NCBI GenBank assembly: GCA_030147745.1
Contig: JASBUS010000090.1
Location: 1-39,584 of the forward strand
Reading direction: 5' to 3'
Source of the DNA: Alphaproteobacteria bacterium
GTDB taxonomy: Bacteria > Pseudomonadota > Alphaproteobacteria > Micavibrionales > Micavibrionaceae
Length of the DNA: 39,584 nucleotides
Shown: positions 25,835 to 33,788 of the stretch, in pieces
Position numbering within the stretch: the stretch's first letter is position 1
Layout of the letters: every line of letters begins with the position of its first letter
Made by a program: the position numbers and the translations under genes
The notes under the pieces: model-generated
What the model was told of the DNA's origin: nothing
The model's input: the letters and a program-made list of their open reading frames with translations, nothing else
The model's database searches: none

Positions 25835-26428
25835 ATGAAAAAAGACGATAAGAAGAAGCCATCCTCACGCAAGGCGAATTTAACACAAGAAGACAAAGCG
25901 TTATGGGCTTATGTCACGCAAGATGTAACCCCCATTAAACACGAAAACGCGGTGGCTGAAAATAGTGAAAATGAAGCGGCAGAAGATGCACCTGTACCGC
26001 AAGCGCCGAACGTGACCGTTCAGCCGCAATTTCTGCCAGATGCTGGTAAGCCTGCCGCAGCGCCAAGCCGCACGGCACATGACCTACACAGCCATGCCGA
26101 TATTGATGCGCGCAGTTTTGATCGTTTCCGTAAAGGAGAAATGCCGATTGAGGCGACATTAGATTTACATGGCCTAACCCAGCAAAATGCATATGATCGT
26201 GTGGTCAGCTTTATTACATCACAAGTCGCGCAGGGGAAGCGCTGCGTGATGATCATCACAGGTAAAGGGCGAAATGCTGCGGATGGTGAAATTGGCGTAT
26301 TAAAACAAATGCTGCCCATCTGGCTTGAGCAGCCTACTTTGAAAACGCATATCTTAAAAATGCGTACGGCGCGTCACTTCCACGGCGGAAGCGGCGCTTA
26401 TTATTTGCTGCTTAAACGTCGTAAATAA
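25835..26428 (+). CDS. Smr-domain protein
   Basis: 197 residues. About 105 residues of charged, low-complexity sequence precede an Smr domain (TLDLHGLTQQNAYDRVVSFI, VMIITGKGRNA, GVLKQMLPIWL, HFHGGSGAYYLLLK). The LDLHG and TGKG motifs are the conserved, probably catalytic or nucleic-acid-binding, elements. Stand-alone Smr proteins are nucleases or RNA-binding factors; the precise target is unknown. An Smr gene near hslVU is a recurring arrangement in alphaproteobacteria. Confidence 0.88.
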   Translation: MKKDDKKKPSSRKANLTQEDKALWAYVTQDVTPIKHENAVAENSENEAAEDAPVPQAPNVTVQPQFLPDAGKPAAAPSRTAHDLHSHADIDARSFDRFRKGEMPIEATLDLHGLTQQNAYDRVVSFITSQVAQGKRCVMIITGKGRNAADGEIGVLKQMLPIWLEQPTLKTHILKMRTARHFHGGSGAYYLLLKRRK

Positions 26429-26452
26429 ATATGTAATGGGGTAAGGGCGAGG

Positions 26453-27034
26453 TTATTCGTTATAACGTGGCTTCTTGTTTTGTTCGTAATCACTAACGAT
26501 TTTATCGGCTAATCGTGCGCTTTCTTGATAGGCCTCACTTGCGCGGCCGCCGACGATTTTGCTGACAATCAGACCAGATACATCTTTGCCTGTTTCTTCT
26601 TCTGAAATCACATTAGCGATGCTTGCACTTGCCCCAAGGCCGCCGCCAAATACAGCGCCGCCGATAATGCGCGATGCGGGGTTAATTTCATCCCCCGTCA
26701 GGCCGCGATAGACAGAGCCGACAAGAGGGAGATGCTGCAGAGGGTTGATCATGTCGATCATATCATCAACGCCATAGGCTTTGTCTTTAGGGGCGGATTG
26801 AACCATATAGCCTTTGAACGATTGCACATAGGGTGATGGTGCGGGCGTGGTTGAGCTCTCACCTTGCGCGGCTTCGCTTAAACGGAAAACGCTTTGCTCG
26901 CGCGCTGAGCCTGCGCCGCGCCATTCAGGGGTTGATCCAGCTATCCGTTCGTTCTGCTCACGCATGAACAAAGCCTGTGCATCGGCTTTCTGTGGTGGCG
27001 TCGTCAAGGACGGTGATTTTTGTATATCCATCAT
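26453..27034 (-). CDS. Conserved alphaproteobacterial-type hypothetical protein
   Basis: 193 residues from the ATG at 27034; an in-frame ATG at 27097 would add a Cys- and Lys-containing leader and is less likely. The first 100 residues are polar and disordered. The second half has NPLQHLPLVGSVYRGLTGDEINPASRIIGGAVFGGGLGASASIANV, a Gly/Ala-rich amphipathic region I have seen in uncharacterised alphaproteobacterial proteins. A helical tail follows. No signal peptide. Function unknown. Confidence 0.7.
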   Translation of the reverse strand: MMDIQKSPSLTTPPQKADAQALFMREQNERIAGSTPEWRGAGSAREQSVFRLSEAAQGESSTTPAPSPYVQSFKGYMVQSAPKDKAYGVDDMIDMINPLQHLPLVGSVYRGLTGDEINPASRIIGGAVFGGGLGASASIANVISEEETGKDVSGLIVSKIVGGRASEAYQESARLADKIVSDYEQNKKPRYNE

Positions 27035-27145
27035 GTTTTTGGACCGTTTGCCATGTTCATATCGTTTAAAACCCGCATCTATACATTCAAGAATCATGCC
27101 AGAGGGCTGTTTAAACGTGTTAAGCCTTGCAAAACAATTAATTAG

Positions 27146-27175
27146 CTGACAAATCCCCCTATGCTATGCTACAAA
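27146..27175 (+). promoter_or_regulatory. Putative promoter of the winged-helix regulator
   Basis: CTGACA (27146-27151) and TACAAA (27170-27175) are 18 bases apart, about 64 bases before the regulator start. A run of five C residues follows the -35 box. Confidence 0.4.
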
Positions 27176-27238
27176 GAACAACAGTTACGCCGCCGCGCGC
27201 CAGTTAATTTATGCCGTCTTTCGGGTAAAAAACGCCAT

Positions 27239-27874
27239 ATGCAGAAAAATATCGCCATATATTCCGCAGATACAAACAAAGCGGCACTTTATAGTGAGGC
27301 GTTAACGCGCGCTTTTCAGCAAATTGATCAATCTGTTGAAATTCTCTCGGAAGGCTTTGCGGATATAAATATCTTCATCGCCCCTTTTGAGGCGGCTTTA
27401 CCGTCCCAGTCTTTGGCGCAAAATCCTTTGGCGTTTCAAATTTATATCGGTGCGCAGCCTGATGCGGATGGTTTGTTTGATTATAAATTCCTCTCCCCGC
27501 TGCGTTTGGGGCGCGTGATTGACCGCATTGTCGCCTTGTTGGAAGGGCGCGCCATGGGGCAGCTGCCGCGCCGTTTAAAAATCAAAGGCGCTGAAATCTG
27601 TCTGCCTGAAAATGACCTTCGTTTTAATGATGGCGGTGAGGAACAGGAGTTAACTGATACAGAGGTGCAAATCCTTTGTTATCTCTATGTCGCGGCGCAG
27701 CAGCCGATATCGCGCCAAGACCTGCTTGATAATGTATGGGGCTATCACAAAGATGTTGAGACTCACACATTAGAAACCCATATCTATCGCCTTCGCCAAA
27801 AACTTGAGCGCGACCCTGCCGCGCCAGAGATATTAGTCACCGCCGCGGATGGTTACGTCTTGAAGCTTACTTAA
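27239..27874 (+). CDS. OmpR-type winged-helix regulator with a degenerate receiver
   Basis: 211 residues from the ATG at 27239. The C-terminal 95 residues are an OmpR/PhoB-type winged helix (ELTDTEVQILCYLYVAAQQPISRQDLLDNVWG, ETHTLETHIYRLRQKLERD, ILVTAADGYVLKL). The N-terminal 110 residues have receiver-like layout, but the position of the phospho-acceptor Asp in FADINIFIAPF is hydrophobic and the conserved Lys of the LTKP loop is Ser (FLSPLRLGRVIDRIVALL). It should bind DNA without classical phosphorylation. The start was chosen because the 26 residues upstream are not receiver-like; the ribosome binding site is weak. Targets are unknown. Confidence 0.85.
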   Translation: MQKNIAIYSADTNKAALYSEALTRAFQQIDQSVEILSEGFADINIFIAPFEAALPSQSLAQNPLAFQIYIGAQPDADGLFDYKFLSPLRLGRVIDRIVALLEGRAMGQLPRRLKIKGAEICLPENDLRFNDGGEEQELTDTEVQILCYLYVAAQQPISRQDLLDNVWGYHKDVETHTLETHIYRLRQKLERDPAAPEILVTAADGYVLKLT

Positions 27875-28364
27875 GTGGTATAACTTTTTTTATCTGCTGT
27901 GGCGTTTCTGGACGGGCGCTGATCTGGCTAACTTTCCATGATCCGTTTTCCATGACCATGGTCACTTCTTCAATACTGGCCTTGATGCTATCGGGCGCAG
28001 CACATTGATCATTAAAGCCATAGGTCAGAACGACTTTGTTTGTACCAGATGCCGTGCCGCCTTTAAAATCACGTGTGCCAATACAGCTTTCAGCATATTT
28101 TGTCCGTTCGATCAAAAGCTTTTCAACATCACCCTCGCTTGCGCCTTTTTTCGCTGCAAAGCTATTGATGTAGTTTGTGCGTGCGTCAATCATCTCTTGC
28201 GATAAATAAGGGCTAAAGGCTGAAAGGCTATTGGCGGATTGTCTTTGCTGAAGATATTTGGCATAGCTTGCCGCAGCATCAGAAACCATATCTGCATGGG
28301 CGGGCTGTCCCCAAACCAAAATTGCGCAAAAGCTTGAAACGAAGGATAGAAATAAACGGCGCAT
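27867..28364 (-). CDS. Secreted protein of unknown function
   Basis: 165 residues with a signal peptide ending near AHA and a good ribosome binding site (AGGAGA). The mature part holds a helical section (DAAASYAKYLQQRQ, YLSQEMIDARTNYINSFAAKKGA) and a C-terminal strand-rich section (KVVLTYGFNDQC, ASIEEVTMVMENGSWKVSQIS) resembling periplasmic proteins of the DUF3828 or DUF4878 kind, which I cannot confirm. Two cysteines (SCIG and QCAA) could form a disulfide. Its 3' end overlaps the convergent regulator by eight bases. Confidence 0.72.
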   Translation of the reverse strand: MRRLFLSFVSSFCAILVWGQPAHADMVSDAAASYAKYLQQRQSANSLSAFSPYLSQEMIDARTNYINSFAAKKGASEGDVEKLLIERTKYAESCIGTRDFKGGTASGTNKVVLTYGFNDQCAAPDSIKASIEEVTMVMENGSWKVSQISARPETPQQIKKVIPLK

Positions 28365-28435
28365 TATGTTTCTCCTGTAAATGTCCTGTAAGAAAAAAAT
28401 CAGCTACGCCCAAGTGGATAATTATATGTGTATTA

Positions 28436-30778
28436 TTATGCGTCTTTTGTATGGCCATCACGTGGCAGGGCAATGGTGATCGTTGTACCTTCGCCCATGC
28501 GGGAATCGATACGCACTTCACCGCCATGTAATTCGGTGATGTTTTTGACCAGGGTTAGGCCAAGGCCTGCGCCGCGTGTGTCATTGTTGTTGACGGTAAT
28601 ATCATCACTCGCTTGGCCGCGCTCAAATGGTCTAAAGATGCGTTCAATTTCATCTTCGTCAATGCCGCCGCCTGTGTCTTGTACGAACAGCAAGATATTC
28701 TCTTTCTCACGCTTCGCGCCCAAAACGACATTGCCGCCTTCTGGGGTGTGTTCAATGGCGTTACGCATCAGGTTCAATAACACCTGTTTGATACGGCCTG
28801 AATCAAGTGCGCCGCTGCCGATATTCGCAGGGCACTTAAGCTGAAGACGAATGTTTTCCTTACGCGCCCAATCTTCGGTCAATGTGTATAGATTCTCAAG
28901 CAGCGGTTTGATGGGTTCATCCTGTAGGGTTAATTCCAAATAACCGGCCTCAATCGTTGAAAGGTCGAGAATATCATCAATCAATGTTTTTAGGCGTAGG
29001 CCAGATTCTTCCATATCCAGCGTATATTCTTTTTGCTTGTTATTGAGTGGGCCGAAATACTCATTTTTGAGCATGTCGTTAAAGCCGATCATCGCATTGA
29101 GCGGTGTACGCAATTGGTAAGATACATTGGCAAGGAAATCGACCTTCAACTGTTCGGCTGTTTGCAGCGCCGCATTTTTCTCTTTTAGCGCTTTTTCAGC
29201 CAAGGCACGGTCAGTAATGTCCGTAAAGGTCACAAGCGCGCCGCCATCAGGCAGCGGCGTTGCGGAACAATGCAAGGTCACTTGGTCAACGCGCTCAATC
29301 TCGCGTGAGATTTCTTCACGGTTCAGGGCGAGGGCGAGGATGAAATCACGCATTTCAGGCCATTTAGCATCGCTAAAGAAGCCGTCCATCATATTCACGA
29401 CTTGGGAAATATGTGGTTCACCTTCGATATTTTCAGGGTTAATTTTCCATGTGCTGGTAAAGGCGGTATTGCAAAGCTTTAAGCGCCCATCGCCACCAAA
29501 CACCACAACCCCTTCGGCAAGGTTATCGAGGGTTTCTTTCTGTACCGCAATCAAGGTGTTGTAAGAGGATTCAAGCTCTAGGCGTGAGGTTACATCTTCA
29601 AATGTAGTCATCAAACCGCCATGTGGGCGCGGGATAACCAACATGCGCAAAGCTGTGCCATCAGGCAGATAAAGCATATCATCTAGCGGTTCAATTAGCC
29701 CCGTGAACATATCCATCCATTCCTGCTTATAAGCGCGGAAGTCGGCTTGTTCAGGCAGGCGGCGCTGCTCACGTAATTTTTCAAGAATATCATTCATGCG
29801 CGGCTTGGCGTTGAGCCATTGTTCTTCTAAGCCCCAAAGCTGCGCATAGGCGACGTTGTAATATTCCAAACGGGTCTCTTGATCATAAATACCAATCGCC
29901 GTGGTCAAATGATGGAAGAGCTCGTTATACGCTTCGATAATTTGTGCGTGTTTTTGTTCGCTTTCTTCTTCATCGGTGATGTCGATGGCATAGCTGATGC
30001 AGTGATCAACCGGCAAAAGCGGGGCGCTGCGGATAAATAATTTACGGCGTTGCCCTTTGTGAATGCTATGGATTTTATTTTCTTGGGTTTGCCCTTCAAG
30101 CAGCGCCTTTTGTGCAAAAGCTTTTAAGACAGGTTCACTCGCACGGTTTTTCAGTGGCAATTCAATTTGCTGTTCTAAAATTTCATCTTGGGTTTTGCCG
30201 ACATATTGTTCATAGGCGCTGTTGACCCACATCAATTTACCGCGAATATTGTGAAACCATACAGGGAAGGGCTGATGTTCAAAACCAAGGGTCAGGCGTT
30301 TGACGTCCTGCTTGGCTTTTTCGCTTTCTTCGCGCAGGGTTTGATAATCGGATTCCTGTGCGGTGATGTCTTCAAACCACAAAATATAAAAGAGTAAACG
30401 CCCGTCAATATCGCTGCCTTTACGGCCGTGAATGCGGATGATTTTATCGCCGCTGCGGGTTTTTGCCTTTAACATGAAATTACGGCCATGTTCCTGCAAG
30501 CGGTCAAAATAGCTTTCAAGCGCGGCGCTATCAGCGCTTGATAAGGCATTTTGAATATCATGAATGGATTGTATCGATGTAATGCCAAGCATCGTTTCAC
30601 ATTCAGGATGATAGGCAACACTCTGCCCATCTGTGCCAAAGCCGCAATAGGCGCCCGGAAAGGCGTTAAGGAAGGCTTCAAGCCGTGCGGATTCATCCTT
30701 AAACTGCGCGCGGCCGCTTAGGCGATCCCAAAAGGAATGAAAAACTTTTTTATCTGACTTTAGATTCGCATGATTCAT
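28436..30778 (-). CDS. divL: DivL-like multi-PAS sensor kinase with Tyr in place of the phospho-acceptor His
   Basis: 780 residues from the ATG at 30778; the longer reading from 30865 would overlap cysS by 53 bases. Four PAS-like units cover about 33-140, 164-270, 284-400 and 414-525, followed by a DHp helix pair and an ATPase domain. The HisKA motif reads NVSYQLRTPLNAMIGF: residue 554 is Tyr (codon TAC at 29117-29119) where His is expected. This is the hallmark of DivL, the essential Caulobacter cell-cycle kinase-like protein (Tyr550, 769 residues). The ATPase domain keeps the N-box (LNLMRNAIEHT), G1 (QDTGGGID) and G2 (RGAGLGL). DivL interacts with DivK and controls the CckA phosphorelay. 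No membrane helix is seen here. DivK and CckA are not in the window. Confidence 0.8.
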   Translation of the reverse strand: MNHANLKSDKKVFHSFWDRLSGRAQFKDESARLEAFLNAFPGAYCGFGTDGQSVAYHPECETMLGITSIQSIHDIQNALSSADSAALESYFDRLQEHGRNFMLKAKTRSGDKIIRIHGRKGSDIDGRLLFYILWFEDITAQESDYQTLREESEKAKQDVKRLTLGFEHQPFPVWFHNIRGKLMWVNSAYEQYVGKTQDEILEQQIELPLKNRASEPVLKAFAQKALLEGQTQENKIHSIHKGQRRKLFIRSAPLLPVDHCISYAIDITDEEESEQKHAQIIEAYNELFHHLTTAIGIYDQETRLEYYNVAYAQLWGLEEQWLNAKPRMNDILEKLREQRRLPEQADFRAYKQEWMDMFTGLIEPLDDMLYLPDGTALRMLVIPRPHGGLMTTFEDVTSRLELESSYNTLIAVQKETLDNLAEGVVVFGGDGRLKLCNTAFTSTWKINPENIEGEPHISQVVNMMDGFFSDAKWPEMRDFILALALNREEISREIERVDQVTLHCSATPLPDGGALVTFTDITDRALAEKALKEKNAALQTAEQLKVDFLANVSYQLRTPLNAMIGFNDMLKNEYFGPLNNKQKEYTLDMEESGLRLKTLIDDILDLSTIEAGYLELTLQDEPIKPLLENLYTLTEDWARKENIRLQLKCPANIGSGALDSGRIKQVLLNLMRNAIEHTPEGGNVVLGAKREKENILLFVQDTGGGIDEDEIERIFRPFERGQASDDITVNNNDTRGAGLGLTLVKNITELHGGEVRIDSRMGEGTTITIALPRDGHTKDA

Positions 30779-30812
30779 CGTGGTTGAAGTGTATCGCGCC
30801 CCTGTAAATCCA

Positions 30813-32174
30813 TCAAGCCCCAACTTTACGCCATCTTGGCCCTTCTGGGGTGTCTTCAACCTCAATGCCCATATCGGTTAGGGTTTTGCGGATCTCATCG
30901 GCACGACCCCAATCTTTATTGGCTTTGGCTTCGGTGCGGGCGACTAATAATGCATCAATCGCGCTGTCATCATCACCGCCGCGGCCAAACCACGCATCAG
31001 GATCTTGTTGAAGGATACCTATCAACGCGCCAGTGGCTTTCAAATCAGCGGCAAGGGCTGCATCGCTCGTGGCGCTGTCTTTAAGGCCATGTAACTTGCT
31101 AAATGCAAGTGGCGTATTCAGGTCATCGCATAATGCTTCAAGCACATCTTGGGCAATCTGGCCTTTGGCCTCACCTGCTTGGCCTTTTTCAATCAAGCTA
31201 TAAAGGCTATCAAGGGTCTTTTTGCTCTGCTTTAATTTGTCTTCAGACCAATCAAGCGGCTGACGATAATGCGCCGAAAGCAAGGTGAAGCGCAAAACTT
31301 CGCCGTCATATTCTTCAAGCAAGTCGTGGGCGAGCAGGAAATTGCCAAGGGATTTTGACATCTTCTCACCATTGACGGTCACAAAACCGTTATGCACCCA
31401 ATATTTTGCGAATGCATCTAAGTTAGTCTTGTTATGGGCGCAGCAGCTTTGTGCTATTTCATTCTCATGATGCGGGAATTTTAAATCCGCGCCGCCGCCA
31501 TGAATATCAAAGGGCAGGCCAAGATGCACTTCGCTCATCGCGCTACATTCAATATGCCAACCCGGACGGCCGCGACCCCATGGGCTATCCCAACCTGGTT
31601 CATCATCAGCCGATGGCTTCCAAAGCACGAAATCGGCAGGGTCTTTTTTATAGGACGCGACTTCAACGCGCGCCCCTGCAATTTGTTCATCACGGCTGCG
31701 CCCTGAAAGCCCGCCATAATTTTCAAAACTTGGGACGTTAAACAAGACATGCCCATCCGCTGCATAAGCGTGGCCATTTTCAATCATCGATTCACAAAGC
31801 TTGATCATATCATCAATATGGTCGGTGGCATGTGGCTGAATATCTGGCTTGGCGACACCAAGCGCCGCCATATCATCATTATAAATTTTTGTATATTTCG
31901 CGGTAATCTCGCTAATCGGCAGGCCTGTTTCTTTCGCTGCTGCCATGATTTTATCATCAACATCGGTGATGTTGGATGCATAAGTGACTTTTGGGTAAAG
32001 CTGCTTTAACACACGGCTTAACAGGTCAAACACCACTGCCATGCGGGCATTACCAATATGCGCATAATTATAAACCGTCGGGCCGCAGGCATAAACGCGA
32101 ATATGATTAGGATCAATCGGTTCGAATTTATCTTTATTACGGGTCAGGGAATTGTATAAGTAAAGTTCAGTCAT
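30813..32174 (-). CDS. cysS: Cysteinyl-tRNA synthetase
   Basis: 453 residues, full length. Charges tRNA-Cys. Class I signatures HIGN (39-42) and KMSKS (in NGEKMSKSLGN) are present; zinc ligands include Cys30 (ACGPTVY) and those in HIECSAMSEVHLG and FPHHENEIAQSCC. The C-terminal anticodon-binding region ends in VEDTPEGPRWRK. The DivL-like gene starts 34 bases downstream on the same strand. Confidence 0.97.
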   Translation of the reverse strand: MTELYLYNSLTRNKDKFEPIDPNHIRVYACGPTVYNYAHIGNARMAVVFDLLSRVLKQLYPKVTYASNITDVDDKIMAAAKETGLPISEITAKYTKIYNDDMAALGVAKPDIQPHATDHIDDMIKLCESMIENGHAYAADGHVLFNVPSFENYGGLSGRSRDEQIAGARVEVASYKKDPADFVLWKPSADDEPGWDSPWGRGRPGWHIECSAMSEVHLGLPFDIHGGGADLKFPHHENEIAQSCCAHNKTNLDAFAKYWVHNGFVTVNGEKMSKSLGNFLLAHDLLEEYDGEVLRFTLLSAHYRQPLDWSEDKLKQSKKTLDSLYSLIEKGQAGEAKGQIAQDVLEALCDDLNTPLAFSKLHGLKDSATSDAALAADLKATGALIGILQQDPDAWFGRGGDDDSAIDALLVARTEAKANKDWGRADEIRKTLTDMGIEVEDTPEGPRWRKVGA

Positions 32175-32267
32175 AATGCGCCGTCTATTGTTAAGTGCTG
32201 ACTTAATTTATGACGATTATCAGGCAAAAAATCAATAGGGGCTTTGAATTTATAAAAGTAAGGGGCT

Positions 32268-32915
32268 TTATATTCTAAGCGCATGTAGCGATGTGGTTAG
32301 CGTACAATTATGATCATGCATAAGCGCTTTTAAAGTCACATGCTGTGGCGTGTCGATTGTTTTGTCGTTGCCGATGGCATCAACGGCGATTGCGCATTGA
32401 AAGCCAAGATTTTGTGCATCCTTCACCGTTTCTGCAATACAGGCAGATGTGTTGAACCCAACGAGTAGTAAATGTTTATGTCCATGGGCATTTAATTGTG
32501 CAGCAAATGCGCCGCCATGTTCACCATCAAAAGCTGAGGCGCGATATTTTGCATGTGTAATATCTGCTTTTTCGGGTGCGTAATGATGGAAGTCAATATA
32601 ATCACGCGCGACATCTTCATGGCTATAGTAAATATTATATATCGGCAAACCAGCTTTCCGGAATGAGGGGACTATATTGGCAATATGCTTGGCGATTTTA
32701 TCGGTATCCTGTGTGCCGCGTGCTTGCGCAGGGTCACAAAAATGTTTCTGCACATCAATCACCAAAACGGCGTCAAAATTCATAGCTGCCTTTTGATGGT
32801 TTGTGGATGGTATAAGTTTCATAGTTTTTTTTAAGTCCGCCGTGTCGGCGCTAGGAAATACCTTTAGCAGATCTCGTCTAAGTTTTGATGTTGGACGATG
32901 GAGCCTGTTAAACAT
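32268..32915 (-). CDS. Isochorismatase-like cysteine hydrolase, copy 2
   Basis: 215 residues from the ATG at 32915, which overlaps the stop of the upstream paralogue by eight bases (translational coupling). After about 45 residues of leader the family fold begins: VLVIDVQKHFCD (catalytic Asp), HAKYRASAFDG (catalytic Lys) and GFNTSACIAETVKDA (nucleophilic Cys). The triad is therefore intact. Family members are nicotinamidases, isochorismatases and related amidohydrolases; the substrate cannot be read here. The pair Asp-Lys-Cys and the YSHEDVARDYIDFHHY stretch are shared with the upstream paralogue. Confidence 0.88.
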   Translation of the reverse strand: MFNRLHRPTSKLRRDLLKVFPSADTADLKKTMKLIPSTNHQKAAMNFDAVLVIDVQKHFCDPAQARGTQDTDKIAKHIANIVPSFRKAGLPIYNIYYSHEDVARDYIDFHHYAPEKADITHAKYRASAFDGEHGGAFAAQLNAHGHKHLLLVGFNTSACIAETVKDAQNLGFQCAIAVDAIGNDKTIDTPQHVTLKALMHDHNCTLTTSLHALRI

Positions 32916-33630
32916 TATGTGGGGCAAGCCTTTGTATTGTTCTGTGTTTTCTAACAACATCTAATGCATATTCTGATGGAACGAATTTGACACCGTTTTT
33001 GCGTGCAACGTCTTTCAAGTCAGGAGCCATATCACCAAAGCCAAATCCGCAGCCATCACTAATGCAGTCTGTAACAAGGGTACAATTATACCCATAAAAC
33101 TGACCGTCTTTTACGGTTTCTAGGACACATGCCGTGGCATTAAATCCCATGACAAGCAAGTTTTTATGGCTATGTTTGTTCAGGATCTCAAAAAAACGGT
33201 TATCCCCGTTCTCATCGCCGACATCTCTAAAAGCTGAGTTCTCAGTTTTTCTAATTGGGATGTCTGTCTTTTTGTATAAATAATGGTGAAAGTCTACCTC
33301 AGAGGGAGGTATATCTTCTTGCGCGTAGAAAACACTGTAAATAGGTAGCTGCACAGCACGAAACTTAGGAACAAGACTTGCAATGCGTTTGCAGGTGTTT
33401 TCTGTATCAATATTACCACGTGCTTTGCTGACGTCGCAGAACTCTTTTTGTACATCAATTAGAATGAGTGCATCATAGCCTTGTTCTTCATTAATACAGA
33501 ATTGGTTGTCATTAGCATATCGTTGTACGGCTATCTTTTGCATTAAACGCGGGAAGTCAGTAATAGTGAGTTCATTAAGAAGTTGGTCTGTATATGCGTT
33601 TATGCGTATATATTCTTGCTTTAAGCTCAT
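32908..33630 (-). CDS. Isochorismatase-like cysteine hydrolase, copy 1
   Basis: 240 residues. Paralogue of the next gene: ALILIDVQKEFCD (Asp), PIRKTENSAFRD (Lys) and GFNATACVLETVKDG (Cys) form the triad, and YAQEDIPPSEVDFHHY aligns with its partner. The first 50 residues are a leader without known motif. The base composition is visibly more AT-rich than that of its partner and of cysS. AAGGG seven bases before the ATG is the ribosome binding site, and a TTGACA promoter lies just upstream. Both genes probably form one transcript. Substrate unknown. Confidence 0.88.
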   Translation of the reverse strand: MSLKQEYIRINAYTDQLLNELTITDFPRLMQKIAVQRYANDNQFCINEEQGYDALILIDVQKEFCDVSKARGNIDTENTCKRIASLVPKFRAVQLPIYSVFYAQEDIPPSEVDFHHYLYKKTDIPIRKTENSAFRDVGDENGDNRFFEILNKHSHKNLLVMGFNATACVLETVKDGQFYGYNCTLVTDCISDGCGFGFGDMAPDLKDVARKNGVKFVPSEYALDVVRKHRTIQRLAPHNV

Positions 33631-33659
33631 GAGCTGACCCTTGTTGTGTGTGCGTGTGG

Positions 33660-33688
33660 ATAGTATAATAACCCACAGATTATGTCAA
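33660..33688 (-). promoter_or_regulatory. Promoter of the isochorismatase-like pair
   Basis: On the minus strand a perfect TTGACA (33683-33688) is followed after 17 bases by TACTAT (33660-33665); TATACT two bases nearer is an alternative -10. It lies about 30 bases before the start at 33630. Confidence 0.65.
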
Positions 33689-33788
33689 ATAAATTATTTG
33701 TAAATCCCCCTAGACCTTTTGGGCGAGATGTTTATATATAGAAGGGGTTTAATAAAGATTTTCTTCAGCGATAAAGACATAGACACAG

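Noticed and set aside
30779-30865. Longer DivL-like protein starting at 30865
   Set aside because: It would overlap cysS by 53 bases and add residues not resembling a PAS domain or membrane helix.
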